A program made the translations under genes and the position numbers. The notes below the pieces were generated by a model, which ran no database searches, was not told where the DNA came from, and saw only the letters and a list, made by a program, of their open reading frames with translations. Shown piece after piece: positions 34,758 through 44,039 of a stretch of 64,000 nt of DNA. The stretch spans positions 186,001 through 250,000 of the forward strand of contig CAMBXL010000003.1 in NCBI GenBank assembly GCA_945871905.1. Direction: 5' to 3'. Origin of the DNA: Chitinophaga pinensis (lineage in GTDB: Bacteria > Bacteroidota > Bacteroidia > NS11-12g > UBA955). The first letter of the stretch is position 1; each line of letters starts with the position of its first letter.

Positions 34758-35174
34758 ATGAATCCAAACAGCATAGAATCGAGCAAAGCACCTGAACCAG
34801 TGGGATTATACCCTCACGCGAAACGAGTTGGAAATTTACTATTTTTAAGCGGTGTAGGCCCAAGAGAAAGAGGCTCCAAAATTATTCCGGGTGTTGAATT
34901 AGATGAGAATGGCAAAATTAAAAGTTATGACATCGCTAAACAGTGTCACAGTGTTTTTCAAAATATTCGCTACATACTTGAAGATTCAGGAAGCCGGTGG
35001 GATAATATCGTAGATGTAACGGTTTTTTTAACCAACATGAAAGATGATTTTCCAATCTACAATAAAATTTGGGCTGAGTATTTCAGCGAGAATCCCCCTT
35101 GTAGAACGACTATAGAAATCAATTGTTTACCTACGCCAATTGGCATTGAATTAAAAGTAATTGCTACTATCTAA
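34758..35174 (+). CDS. RidA-family protein, 2-aminomuconate deaminase-like
   Basis: 138 residues. RidA fold with the conserved arginine in [13 protein letters not shown]. The start [32 protein letters not shown] and [25 protein letters not shown] resemble the 2-aminomuconate deaminase branch used in tryptophan/kynurenine breakdown more than housekeeping RidA. No other kynurenine genes are in view, so the assignment to that branch is tentative. It overlaps the cysS 3' end by 4 bp. Confidence 0.85.
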   Translation: MNPNSIESSKAPEPVGLYPHAKRVGNLLFLSGVGPRERGSKIIPGVELDENGKIKSYDIAKQCHSVFQNIRYILEDSGSRWDNIVDVTVFLTNMKDDFPIYNKIWAEYFSENPPCRTTIEINCLPTPIGIELKVIATI

Positions 35175-36640
35175 AAAGTAAAAGTAGTTCCTTCCTTACC
35201 ATCTTTCAATTCAATTCCAATTTCTGCTAATTGGTTTCTGATTGCGTCCGAAACAGCATAATTTTTAGACTCCTTTGCTTGTTTTCGCAACTCAATCACT
35301 AGTTTCATTACTCCCTCTAGTTTTTCATTACCTTGACTTGCCTCTTTTTGAAGTCCTAACAAGTCAAACACATAAGAATTATATAAACTTTCCAACTTAA
35401 TATAATCTTCATTATTAATAGATTGAGTGCCATTATCTATATTATTAATTAAAGTAACTAATTCAAACAAATGAGCTATTAAAATAGGGGTATTTAAATC
35501 GTCTGCTAATGCTTCAAAACATTTAGTTTCCAAACTATCTATATCGATAGTAGATAAAGCGCTTATTTTAAGTTGTTTAATTGTATCGGAAGCTGCCAAC
35601 AATCTGTTAAGTCCTTTTTCTGAGGCTTGTAATGCTTGGTTGCTAAAATCCAGTGTTCCTCTGTAGTGGGCTTGTAGAACAAAGAACTTAAGAGTCATGG
35701 GAGAATATGCTTGTTCCAATAAAGCATTATTTCCACTAAAGAACTCATCAATTGCAATCCCATTGTTTAGGGATTTTGCCATTTTTTGACCATTAACAGT
35801 AATCATGTTGTGGTGCATCCAATAACGGGCTGGTTGAGCGCTTGAACATGCAACAGACTGAGCAATTTCAGATTCGTGGTGAGGGAACAACAAATCCAAT
35901 CCACCTCCATGAATATCAAAAGTTTCTCCTAGATATTTTTTACTCATAGCAGAACATTCTATATGCCACCCCGGAAAACCTTTTCCCCAAGGACTACTCC
36001 ATTGCATAATGTGTTCAGGACCAGCTTTTTTCCATAGTGCAAAATCATTAGGACTTCTTTTCTCGGATTGCCCTTCTAGTTCGCGTGTTTCATTTCCTGC
36101 ACCAGCTAACAAATCTTCGACTATTCTTCCAGACAAACGACCATAATCATTGGTTTGGCTGAACTTAATGACATCAAAATACACAGAACCATTCACTTCA
36201 TAAGCAAAACCATTTTGAATAATGGTTTCAATCATTTCAATTTGTTCAATAATATGACCACTGGCACGCGGTTCAATAGAAGCAGGTAAAACATTCAAAG
36301 AATTCAACATTTTATGGTAACTATCAGTATAAAATTGAGCAATTTCCATTGGTTCTAATTGCTCAATTTTTGCTTTTTTAGCAATTTTATCTTCACCCTC
36401 ATCCCCGTCATTTACCAAATGTCCGACATCGGTTATATTTCTTACAAACCTTACTTTGTACCCACAAAACTTAAGGAATCGGTGTAACACATCAAACACA
36501 ATGGGACCACGTGCATGCCCTAAATGAGGATTTCCATAAACCGTTGGACCACAAACATAAATACCAACAAAAGGAGCACTAATTGGCTTAAAACTAGCCA
36601 AAGATTTGGAATAAGTATCAAATATTTTAAGGTCTTTCAT
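35171..36640 (-). CDS. cysS: Cysteinyl-tRNA synthetase
   Basis: 489 residues, class I aminoacyl-tRNA synthetase. HIGH motif as HLGH in [13 protein letters not shown]; zinc-site residues in [18 protein letters not shown] and [13 protein letters not shown] appears as KMAKS in [12 protein letters not shown]. Length is normal. It converges with the RidA gene and is divergent from the parvulin gene. Confidence 0.97.
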   Translation of the reverse strand: MKDLKIFDTYSKSLASFKPISAPFVGIYVCGPTVYGNPHLGHARGPIVFDVLHRFLKFCGYKVRFVRNITDVGHLVNDGDEGEDKIAKKAKIEQLEPMEIAQFYTDSYHKMLNSLNVLPASIEPRASGHIIEQIEMIETIIQNGFAYEVNGSVYFDVIKFSQTNDYGRLSGRIVEDLLAGAGNETRELEGQSEKRSPNDFALWKKAGPEHIMQWSSPWGKGFPGWHIECSAMSKKYLGETFDIHGGGLDLLFPHHESEIAQSVACSSAQPARYWMHHNMITVNGQKMAKSLNNGIAIDEFFSGNNALLEQAYSPMTLKFFVLQAHYRGTLDFSNQALQASEKGLNRLLAASDTIKQLKISALSTIDIDSLETKCFEALADDLNTPILIAHLFELVTLINNIDNGTQSINNEDYIKLESLYNSYVFDLLGLQKEASQGNEKLEGVMKLVIELRKQAKESKNYAVSDAIRNQLAEIGIELKDGKEGTTFTF

Positions 36641-36678
36641 GCAAATAATATTGAATGCAAATTAATGCAAAAAAAACC

Positions 36679-36686
36679 TATTTTTG
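36679..36686 (+). promoter_or_regulatory. -7 promoter box (TATTTTTG) of the parvulin/SurA/MoxR operon
   Basis: Fits TAnnTTTG; 29 nt separate it from the ATG at 36716. It supports that start over the longer open frame that runs into cysS. Confidence 0.6.
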
Positions 36687-36715
36687 TAGGCTATATATCA
36701 AAACGAAGCCATTAT

Positions 36716-38725
36716 ATGAAACAAATTGTTTTAAGTTTACTGTTTTTAATCACAGCACAATGTATCAATGCTCAAAAAAACGCAAAGGATACTGTACTCT
36801 TTAACTATGGAAAAAACACTGTTACTGTTCAGGAATTCAGAAAAGGATTAACCAAAAATGAAAAACCTGGAGACGTTTATACTGAGGTTGGTATTTTAGA
36901 ATACCTAAATTTGTACAAAAAATTTAAATTAAAAGTTAAGGATGCTTATGACCAAGGAATAGATACCACTGAAGGTTTCAAATCCGAATTATCGTCATAC
37001 CGAAAGCAAATTGCGAAACCATACTTAACCGACAGAGTTGTAAATGACAAATTGGTGAATGAAGCATACCAACGCATGCTTAACGAGGTAAATTCTAGTC
37101 ACATTTTGGTGTTTACCAAACCCGATTCTTCACCTGAAGATACCTTAGCAGCTTTCAAAAAAATAAACATAATTTTACGTCAGATAGATTCTGGTAAAAT
37201 ATCATTTGACGATGCCGCTATGCAATACAGTGAAGACCCAACTGCTAAAGAAAACAAAGGAGGATTAGGATATTTTAGTGCTTTTCAGATGATTTATGAA
37301 TTTGAAAATCAAGCTTACAATACCCCAGTTGGCAAAATCTCGAAAGTATTTCGCACTGAATTTGGTTACCATATTTTAAAAGTGAATGATTCACGTCCTT
37401 CAAAAGGGGAAATAACTGTTAAGCACATCATGATTCAAACGAACCCTAGACCTGCACCAGAGGAATTAGCAGATGCTGAGGCAAAAATCAATGAGGTATA
37501 CAACAAGCTACAAAAAGGCGATAAATTTGAAATATTGGTTCAACAATATTCCGAAGATGCTAACACTATTGTAAAAAATGGTGAAATGCCAGCATTTTCA
37601 ATGACAAGTTCTAGACTCCCTGAAAACTTTAAAAGAACTTCATTTGATTTGAAGAATGATGGCGATTACAGCAAACCTATTTTAACTAGTGGTGGATTTC
37701 ACATTATCAAAAGGGTGTCATTAAAACCAATTGACTCTCTTAAGTATATAAAACCTACTATCCTCAATAAAATTAACAGAGATAGCAGACAATATCAAAA
37801 TACTTTAGCTGTTTACAACAAATCTCGCAACTATTACAAAGTAAAAGAAAACAAAAAGAGTTTAGGTATTTTACAAAAACTACTAAGTCAAGATATTGTT
37901 TCAGGTGTTTATCAGCATGAAGTAAGTAAGGAGAAAAATAAAAAACAAATGAAAGTTGTGTTATTTACATTTACTAAAATCAAAAAAGCATACACATTCG
38001 AAGATTTTTCTATTTGGTTAAATGATGCTATCAGACCAAGCAATAACAAAACTTTTGAAGCGACCGTAAAAAACTATTACGAAGCATACAAAATGAATAC
38101 AGTAATGGAATTTTACGAAAATGACCTTGAAAACATCAATGATTCATTTGCTTCGTTGTACAAAGAATACAAAGAAGGTATCCTTTTATTTACATTGACT
38201 GATAAAAAAGTATGGACCAAAAGCGTAGAAGACAGTGTTGGTTTAAAAGCTTTTTATAATGACAATGCGAGTAAATACATCTTTAAAGACAGATATGATG
38301 CAACCGTTATTCGCACAAGCACAAAAGCCATTGCAGAACAAGTTAAACTTGATTTGGAAAAAGGCATTACTTTGGATTCTATCTTAAGAAAACAAAACAG
38401 ATTAAATCCTTTGAATATCAATACTCCTTTGACAGGTAAATTTGAAAAAGGCGACAATATTTATGCCGATTTATTATTTACCAATTCTGCACAAGGCAAA
38501 TTCTTGATGAGTGAAGACCCTAAAGTAGAAGGCAATTATGTTCTTATTCAAGTTCATCAATTTATCCCTGAAGGCAAAAAATCATTGAACGAGGCACGTG
38601 GTTTAATTATTAGCGACTATCAGCAATATTTAGAAAACATGTGGATAGAAGAAATTATAAAAAAATACCCTGTTTCTGTCAATGAATCGGCACTTCAGTC
38701 AATAAAAAAACAATACGTTCGTTAG
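36716..38725 (+). CDS. Periplasmic parvulin-type peptidyl-prolyl isomerase
   Basis: 669 residues from the ATG at 36716, which begins a signal peptide (MKQIVLSLLFLITAQCINAQ). Two parvulin domains follow: about residues 125-230 (SSHILVF...FDDAAMQYSEDPTAKENKGGLGYFSAFQM...FGYHILKV) and about 235-345 (VKHIMIQTNPRP...ILVQQYSEDANTIVKNGEMPAF...GGFHIIKR). It assists folding of exported proteins. It heads an operon with a SurA-like lipoprotein, SurA and MoxR, an arrangement common in Bacteroidota. Confidence 0.9.
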   Translation: MKQIVLSLLFLITAQCINAQKNAKDTVLFNYGKNTVTVQEFRKGLTKNEKPGDVYTEVGILEYLNLYKKFKLKVKDAYDQGIDTTEGFKSELSSYRKQIAKPYLTDRVVNDKLVNEAYQRMLNEVNSSHILVFTKPDSSPEDTLAAFKKINIILRQIDSGKISFDDAAMQYSEDPTAKENKGGLGYFSAFQMIYEFENQAYNTPVGKISKVFRTEFGYHILKVNDSRPSKGEITVKHIMIQTNPRPAPEELADAEAKINEVYNKLQKGDKFEILVQQYSEDANTIVKNGEMPAFSMTSSRLPENFKRTSFDLKNDGDYSKPILTSGGFHIIKRVSLKPIDSLKYIKPTILNKINRDSRQYQNTLAVYNKSRNYYKVKENKKSLGILQKLLSQDIVSGVYQHEVSKEKNKKQMKVVLFTFTKIKKAYTFEDFSIWLNDAIRPSNNKTFEATVKNYYEAYKMNTVMEFYENDLENINDSFASLYKEYKEGILLFTLTDKKVWTKSVEDSVGLKAFYNDNASKYIFKDRYDATVIRTSTKAIAEQVKLDLEKGITLDSILRKQNRLNPLNINTPLTGKFEKGDNIYADLLFTNSAQGKFLMSEDPKVEGNYVLIQVHQFIPEGKKSLNEARGLIISDYQQYLENMWIEEIIKKYPVSVNESALQSIKKQYVR

Positions 38726-38736
38726 TCTTATAAAAT

Positions 38737-39588
38737 TTGCAATTTTTTGACCTACATACCCTTATTATTTGTCTAGTATTGACAATTTTTTCTGCATGTA
38801 AAAATTCAGAGTCAAAGGATGTCATTGCCGAATATAAAGGTTCACAGCTTTTAAAATCAGAAATTCCATCTGAATTATTTGACGAAAAAAACAGTGGTGA
38901 CAGTTCCGCAAGGTTGAAGCAATTTGTTGAAAAATGGATTGAAAATCAAATCATTGTTCAAGCTGCCGAAGAAACATTGTCTGATGAGGAAAAGAACAAA
39001 GAAAAACTAATTAACGATTACCGAAACTCATTATTGGTTTTTGAATACCATCAAAAAATGGCACAGAATCAAATGGATACCTCTGTTTCTGAGCAAGAAA
39101 TTCAAAACTATTTTAACGATAACTTGGGTAATTACTTGTTGCGCAAAAACATTGTAAAGATAAAATACCTAAAAATAAGCAAAACAGTTGCTGACGTTAA
39201 CAAAATAAAGAAGTTGATTCAAAACAGTAGTAAAGAAAACGATGCCTTACTTTTGAAATACGCCGAGGATAAAGCGGACAATTTTTATTTAGACAGTAAT
39301 TGGCTTTTTTTGGATGACATTACAAAAGAGATTCCACTGAATGAAAACTACAATCAACAGCGTTTTTTGGCAAACAATAAATACATTCAATTGGAGGAAA
39401 ATAACATTTTGTATATTTTATACATCATTGATTTCAAAATAAAAAACAGTGTGTCGCCCATTGAGTTTGAAAAAGAGAAAATTAAAGACATTCTATTATA
39501 CCAAAGGAAGCTCAAATATTTAAAAGATTTAGAAAAAAACTTGATTAAGAATGCCAAAGAAAAAGGCGATATTAAATATTACTATTAA
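38737..39588 (+). CDS. SurA/PrsA-like lipoprotein
   Basis: 283 residues. Signal peptide with lipobox FSAC (Cys21), then a helical N-terminal domain (EKWIENQIIVQAAEETLSDEEKNK) like the chaperone part of SurA/PrsA. No complete parvulin motif is seen, so it is probably a chaperone without isomerase activity. The start is TTG at 38737, since an in-frame stop lies one codon further up and there is no nearby ATG. It sits between two isomerase genes in the same operon. Confidence 0.75.
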   Translation: MQFFDLHTLIICLVLTIFSACKNSESKDVIAEYKGSQLLKSEIPSELFDEKNSGDSSARLKQFVEKWIENQIIVQAAEETLSDEEKNKEKLINDYRNSLLVFEYHQKMAQNQMDTSVSEQEIQNYFNDNLGNYLLRKNIVKIKYLKISKTVADVNKIKKLIQNSSKENDALLLKYAEDKADNFYLDSNWLFLDDITKEIPLNENYNQQRFLANNKYIQLEENNILYILYIIDFKIKNSVSPIEFEKEKIKDILLYQRKLKYLKDLEKNLIKNAKEKGDIKYYY

Positions 39589-39592
39589 CAAC

Positions 39593-40948
39593 ATGTTTAA
39601 ACCATATAAACTCATTATTTCCTGCGTAATTTTCCTTTCTGTTACAGTTGGCTACAGTCAGCCCAAAACGATACAGGTTATTGATGAAGTCATTGCAGTA
39701 GTCGGTAACACGCCTATTTTAAGGTCTGAACTCGACATATTGGTTACACAACTTGACCCAGAAATTGCTCCTACGAATGAAGTAAGATGCGATTTATTAC
39801 AACGATTACTCATCAATAAAATGCTTGTTCACCAAGCCCTAATAGATAGTATTCCACTTACTGATGCTGAGGTTGAAGACAGGATAGACAATAACTTAAG
39901 GATTTTTGAACGTCAAATGAACAACAAGGCAAACCTAGAAAAATATTTAGGAATGACGACTGACGAATACAAAAAGCAGATTTTTCACAAACTAAAAGCA
40001 CAAATGTTAATGGAAAAGATGGAACAATCCATTAAAAGTGAAATTAAGATTACACCCAAAGAAGTTCGCGACTTTTACAATAATTTACCGGTCGACAGTT
40101 TGCCTTACATATCTGCAGAGGTGGAAATAGCCTCATTGGTGTTGAAACCTAAGCCAAGCAAAGACGCCATTGATTTTGCTAAAGAAGAAATAGCCTTATT
40201 AAAAGAAAGAATTGAAGGTGGTGAGAGTTTTGCGAGATTAGCAGGTATTTACAGTGAAGATCCTGGCAGCAAAAGACAAGGTGGTTTGCTCCCAGAGTTT
40301 GGCAGAGGCGACATGGTACCCGAATTTGAGAGAACAGCCTACTCACTTAAAAAAGACAGCATGTCGGACATTATCGAAACCACTTATGGTTTCCATGTTT
40401 TAAAACTGATAGACAAAAGAGGTGATAAAGTGACTGTAAGACACATACTAATTCGACCTAAATTGTTGGATTCTGATATTGAATTAACAAAAGAAAGAAT
40501 AGACTCGGTTTACCAACTGATTGAGAGTGGGAAAGTAAAATGGTGTGATGCTGTAAAAAATTATTCAGAAGACGAAATGACCAAACCCTTTTGTGGATTT
40601 TTGACAGATGAAAGTATTGGAACACAAAGAATACCCTTTGAATACTTAGATAAAGACATTTCAAAGATTGCAAGTGCTATGAAACCCGGCGAGTATTATG
40701 CGCCTGAGATTGCCTATTCACAAGATGGTACGCCCTATTACAGAATAATTTATTTGAAAGACGAAACCAAACCACACGTTGCTAATTTGGAAATGGATTG
40801 GCAAAGGATACAACTGTTGGCAATGGAGGATAAAAAAGAAAAGCAAATGGATAAATGGTCGGAAAAAAAGAAAAAAGAAACCTATATTTCTATCAAAAAA
40901 GACTACCTCAACTGTGATTATTTTAACGATTGGATAACTAAAAAATAA
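39593..40948 (+). CDS. SurA-like periplasmic chaperone/peptidyl-prolyl isomerase
   Basis: 451 residues from the ATG at 39593 (MFKPYKLIISCVIFLSVTVGYSQ, signal peptide). The SurA N-domain is clear (IDEVIAVVGNTPILRSELDIL), followed by a parvulin domain (about 175-280: EIASLVLKPKPSKDA...FARLAGIYSEDPGSKRQGGLLPEFGRGDMVPEFE...GFHVLKL) and a second, weaker one (VRHILIRPKL...). It guides outer-membrane proteins through the periplasm. The gap to the preceding gene is 4 bp, to moxR 8 bp. Confidence 0.92.
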   Translation: MFKPYKLIISCVIFLSVTVGYSQPKTIQVIDEVIAVVGNTPILRSELDILVTQLDPEIAPTNEVRCDLLQRLLINKMLVHQALIDSIPLTDAEVEDRIDNNLRIFERQMNNKANLEKYLGMTTDEYKKQIFHKLKAQMLMEKMEQSIKSEIKITPKEVRDFYNNLPVDSLPYISAEVEIASLVLKPKPSKDAIDFAKEEIALLKERIEGGESFARLAGIYSEDPGSKRQGGLLPEFGRGDMVPEFERTAYSLKKDSMSDIIETTYGFHVLKLIDKRGDKVTVRHILIRPKLLDSDIELTKERIDSVYQLIESGKVKWCDAVKNYSEDEMTKPFCGFLTDESIGTQRIPFEYLDKDISKIASAMKPGEYYAPEIAYSQDGTPYYRIIYLKDETKPHVANLEMDWQRIQLLAMEDKKEKQMDKWSEKKKKETYISIKKDYLNCDYFNDWITKK

Positions 40949-40956
40949 GGATTAAA

Positions 40957-41910
40957 ATGAGTGATATTGAATTAGCAAAAGACTTTACAAACAAATACCA
41001 AGAGGTTAAAAGAGAGGTTTCCAAAATCATTGTTGGTCAGGAACAAGCTGTTGATGGCGTGTTAACCGCTTTATTTTGTAACAGTCATGCCCTACTTGTT
41101 GGCGTTCCTGGATTAGCAAAAACTTTATTAATAAAAACCATTTCAGAGGCTTTAGATTTAAATTTTAATCGCATTCAGTTTACGCCTGATTTAATGCCGA
41201 GTGACATTACAGGTAACGAAATATTGGACGAAAGCCGTCAGTTTAAATTCATAAAAGGACCTTTGTTTTCGAACATTATATTGGCAGATGAGATTAACAG
41301 AACGCCTCCTAAAACACAAGCGGCCTTATTGGAAGCGATGCAAGAGAGAAGTGTTACAGTTAATGGTAAATCATACCAACTGAATCAGCCCTTCTTTGTT
41401 CTTGCTACGCAAAATCCAATAGAGCAAGAGGGAACCTACCCTTTACCAGAAGCACAGCTCGACCGTTTTATGTTTAATTTGGTGCTTGGTTACCCTAGTT
41501 TTGAAGAAGAGGTTAATATTGTAAAAAACACCACGAGCAACAGAACAGCAAAAGTCAATAATTGCTTAAATGCCGAAGAAATATTGGCCTATCAAGCCCT
41601 AGTTAGAAAAGCACCTATAGCAGACAATGTCTTAGAATATGCGGTAAACTTGGTAAGCAAAACCCGTCCAAATACTGCAAAAGCAACAGACAAGGTAAAT
41701 GAATTCATCAGCTATGGTGCGGGACCACGTGCGGGTCAGTTTTTGGTTTTGGGTGCAAAATGCCACGCTTTAATCAATGGAAAACTTTCTCCTGATATTG
41801 ACGATATACAAGCCATTGCTTACAATGTATTGAGACACCGTTTGGTAAAAAACTACAAAGCCGAAGCCGAAGGGTTAAGTTTGGACGATATTATCAAAAC
41901 ATTGTTGTAG
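40957..41910 (+). CDS. MoxR-family AAA+ ATPase
   Basis: 317 residues. Walker A GVPGLAKT (49-56), Walker B ILADEINRTPPKTQAALLEAMQE, sensor-1 ATQNP and sensor-2 region GAGPRAGQ. MoxR ATPases help assemble metal-cofactor or von Willebrand-domain proteins. Partners with VWA domains are not in this window. Last gene of the parvulin operon. Confidence 0.95.
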   Translation: MSDIELAKDFTNKYQEVKREVSKIIVGQEQAVDGVLTALFCNSHALLVGVPGLAKTLLIKTISEALDLNFNRIQFTPDLMPSDITGNEILDESRQFKFIKGPLFSNIILADEINRTPPKTQAALLEAMQERSVTVNGKSYQLNQPFFVLATQNPIEQEGTYPLPEAQLDRFMFNLVLGYPSFEEEVNIVKNTTSNRTAKVNNCLNAEEILAYQALVRKAPIADNVLEYAVNLVSKTRPNTAKATDKVNEFISYGAGPRAGQFLVLGAKCHALINGKLSPDIDDIQAIAYNVLRHRLVKNYKAEAEGLSLDDIIKTLL

Positions 41911-41916
41911 TAGGAA

Positions 41917-42348
41917 CTACAACCTTGCCCAAGGAATACCTGCTAAAATTAAAACAAATGCTATTCCGAAGAATATCAATGATTTCTTTTGGATTTCTGC
42001 AGATGATGCTGCTTTCTTAATTTTGATGTAACCAATGTGGACCAATGCCCATGCAAGTATCATTAATGTAAAATGCTCTACCGCAATTTTTCTTATTTCA
42101 GGAGTTTTCATAACCGTTGCCATTCCACCTTCAAAAGCAGCTAAGCCAAATGGGCTGTATCCAAAGTACAACAAAGTACCCATCAAAAACTGAGTATCCA
42201 TTACAATCATAAATATCAATCCTGGTAAAAGCTGTTTCTTAGAGATTTCATTGGGTTTATTAATCATTGGTAACACAATGGCAACCACTGCAAAAAGCAT
42301 AATAATCCATCTAAAGTGCGAGTGAAATGTTTGTAAAAAAGTATACAT
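41917..42348 (-). CDS. Four-helix membrane protein ('cytochrome b'-annotated Bacteroidota family)
   Basis: 143 residues with four membrane helices. The start HSHFRWIIMLFAVVAIVL, the histidines in EHFTLMILAWALVHIGY and the conserved-looking MDTQFLMGTLLYF follow a Bacteroidota family often labelled cytochrome B for its helix-borne histidines. Haem binding is unproven. It is convergent with moxR and stands alone. Confidence 0.7.
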   Translation of the reverse strand: MYTFLQTFHSHFRWIIMLFAVVAIVLPMINKPNEISKKQLLPGLIFMIVMDTQFLMGTLLYFGYSPFGLAAFEGGMATVMKTPEIRKIAVEHFTLMILAWALVHIGYIKIKKAASSAEIQKKSLIFFGIAFVLILAGIPWARL

Positions 42349-42512
42349 GGTATATGTTTGGTTTAATGTTTCAAAAATGGTAAAATATATGTGATTTTCC
42401 TATTCCTTTTTATGATTTTCGCCTTTTAAACTAAATAATTGAAAATGATATTACTGAAAATGATATTACCTAAATAAAGCGTATGAAGGATAATCCATGT
42501 TAATTTTTAATT

Positions 42513-43763
42513 TCACATTTGGCCCAAAACCGCTTTTATTAAGCCATTCGCTGCTGTTTCACCTGAAATCATTGCAGCGTTTAACGAGCCATTCAATAGC
42601 GTATCTCCCGCTAAAAACACAGTACTATTAGGTGATGATTGTTTAGGTGATATTTCATAATTTAGGTCATTTATTTTTGGCAATGCTTTGGGAATGAAAT
42701 AATGGGCAATAAAGTTACACACTGTTATATTACAATGCGCTTTTAACTCTATTTCAACCTTTTCTATAAGTTCCTTATCCGATAATCCTTGTCGGTCTAT
42801 TACCGTTACTGAAAGCAATTCTTTGTTTGGTTTATTTGCTGACTCCAAACTGCTGTGATAAAAAATATTATTTACCAATGAATTTTGCATAGCTAGCAAA
42901 CCAATCAAAGGTTTTTGTATTTCTCTAGTTTCTGTTTCAAAATATAAAGTGTCGCAAGATTTCCATTCGATACTTGGGCCAGCATTGTCATCCAACAAAT
43001 AACTTGAATCGGTGGCAATAATAGTAAAATCACTAGGCAATTCTGTACCATCCTCAATTTTTATAATTCCATTGGAAACGCTATTGACTTTGGTGTTAAA
43101 TTTAAAAGTACTGTGCTTCAAATTTTGATACAATTGTTTTGGAATGGCTTCAATGCCAGCCCTAGGAATAGCGACATCACCTTCGCCAAACATTTTATAA
43201 ACAAACTCAAACATTCTACTTGAGGTTTCCAATTCGGTTTCTAAAAAAATACCACTAAAAAAAGGTTTAAAAAATTGCTTAATCATCTCATCAGAAAAAC
43301 CATAATCCATCAAATAAGCATGCGTTGTTTGTGATTTTGAGGCAAATATCTCCTCCAAACTTTTGTTTTTGAGATAATTGTTGAGCTTCAAAACCTTTAG
43401 CTTGTCTTTGACACTTCCAATACCAGAAAAAAGGGTTGGAAAGAGCAAAGAAATATCTCTGAGCGGGTCACCAATTACAACGGCTTTAGACTTTTTAAAA
43501 ATTGCGGCTCCGGGAATAAATCTTTGTAGATTTAACGCATTATAATCAAGGAATTTTTGAGCAGCTGGATAAGCAGTTAGCAATACCTGAAAACCATGAT
43601 CTAACTGATAGCCATTTACTACATCCGTTTTCACTCTTCCACCAACACGGTCTGTGGCCTCCAAAATAGTTGGCTCAAACCCATTGTCTTCGAGTACCTT
43701 TGCGGCTACAAGTCCGCTAATACCCGCACCTACTATATGAATTTTATACTCTTTTTTTTGCAT
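42513..43763 (-). CDS. FAD-dependent amine oxidoreductase / phytoene-desaturase-like protein
   Basis: 416 residues. N-terminal Rossmann motif IHIVGAGISGLVAAKVLEDNG (GxGxxG at 12-17) with the flavin-binding RVGGRVKTD, and a C-terminal second FAD motif in VFLAGDTLLNGSLNAAMISGETAANGL. The family includes amine oxidases, protoporphyrinogen oxidases and carotenoid desaturases; the sequence does not decide among these. No carotenoid genes are adjacent. Confidence 0.88.
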   Translation of the reverse strand: MQKKEYKIHIVGAGISGLVAAKVLEDNGFEPTILEATDRVGGRVKTDVVNGYQLDHGFQVLLTAYPAAQKFLDYNALNLQRFIPGAAIFKKSKAVVIGDPLRDISLLFPTLFSGIGSVKDKLKVLKLNNYLKNKSLEEIFASKSQTTHAYLMDYGFSDEMIKQFFKPFFSGIFLETELETSSRMFEFVYKMFGEGDVAIPRAGIEAIPKQLYQNLKHSTFKFNTKVNSVSNGIIKIEDGTELPSDFTIIATDSSYLLDDNAGPSIEWKSCDTLYFETETREIQKPLIGLLAMQNSLVNNIFYHSSLESANKPNKELLSVTVIDRQGLSDKELIEKVEIELKAHCNITVCNFIAHYFIPKALPKINDLNYEISPKQSSPNSTVFLAGDTLLNGSLNAAMISGETAANGLIKAVLGQM

Positions 43764-44039
43764 ATAATGTTTTTAAATCCCTTTTTTTAGTAACCAATCT
43801 TTTCGTTTTATGTTTCAAATATAATATTTATGTCATTGATTCATTAATTCAAAAACTTGGGGTAACCAAAGGCTGGTTTAAAATTCCTTCATGAAGCGCC
43901 GCTAAAATATCTTTTTGGAGGTAAATATATTATTTATATAAACTGCTTGTAATTCTTCAAGTTTAGTAAACTCAAAATCAGAAAAGATATTTTTTTGTTT
44001 GAGCTTGTAGGAATTATTTCGCCACTACGTGGCTGGGTT
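43764..44039 (+). other. 276-bp spacer with a short hairpin
   Basis: No gene seen. Near its end GCCAC-TAC-GTGGC (44021-44033) forms a 5-bp hairpin just 6 nt after the dxs stop (minus strand); there is no T run for a clear terminator. Confidence 0.5.

Noticed and set aside
36524-36715. Longer N-terminus of the parvulin protein
   Set aside because: It is antisense to the cysS start and lies mostly before the promoter box at 36679-36686.
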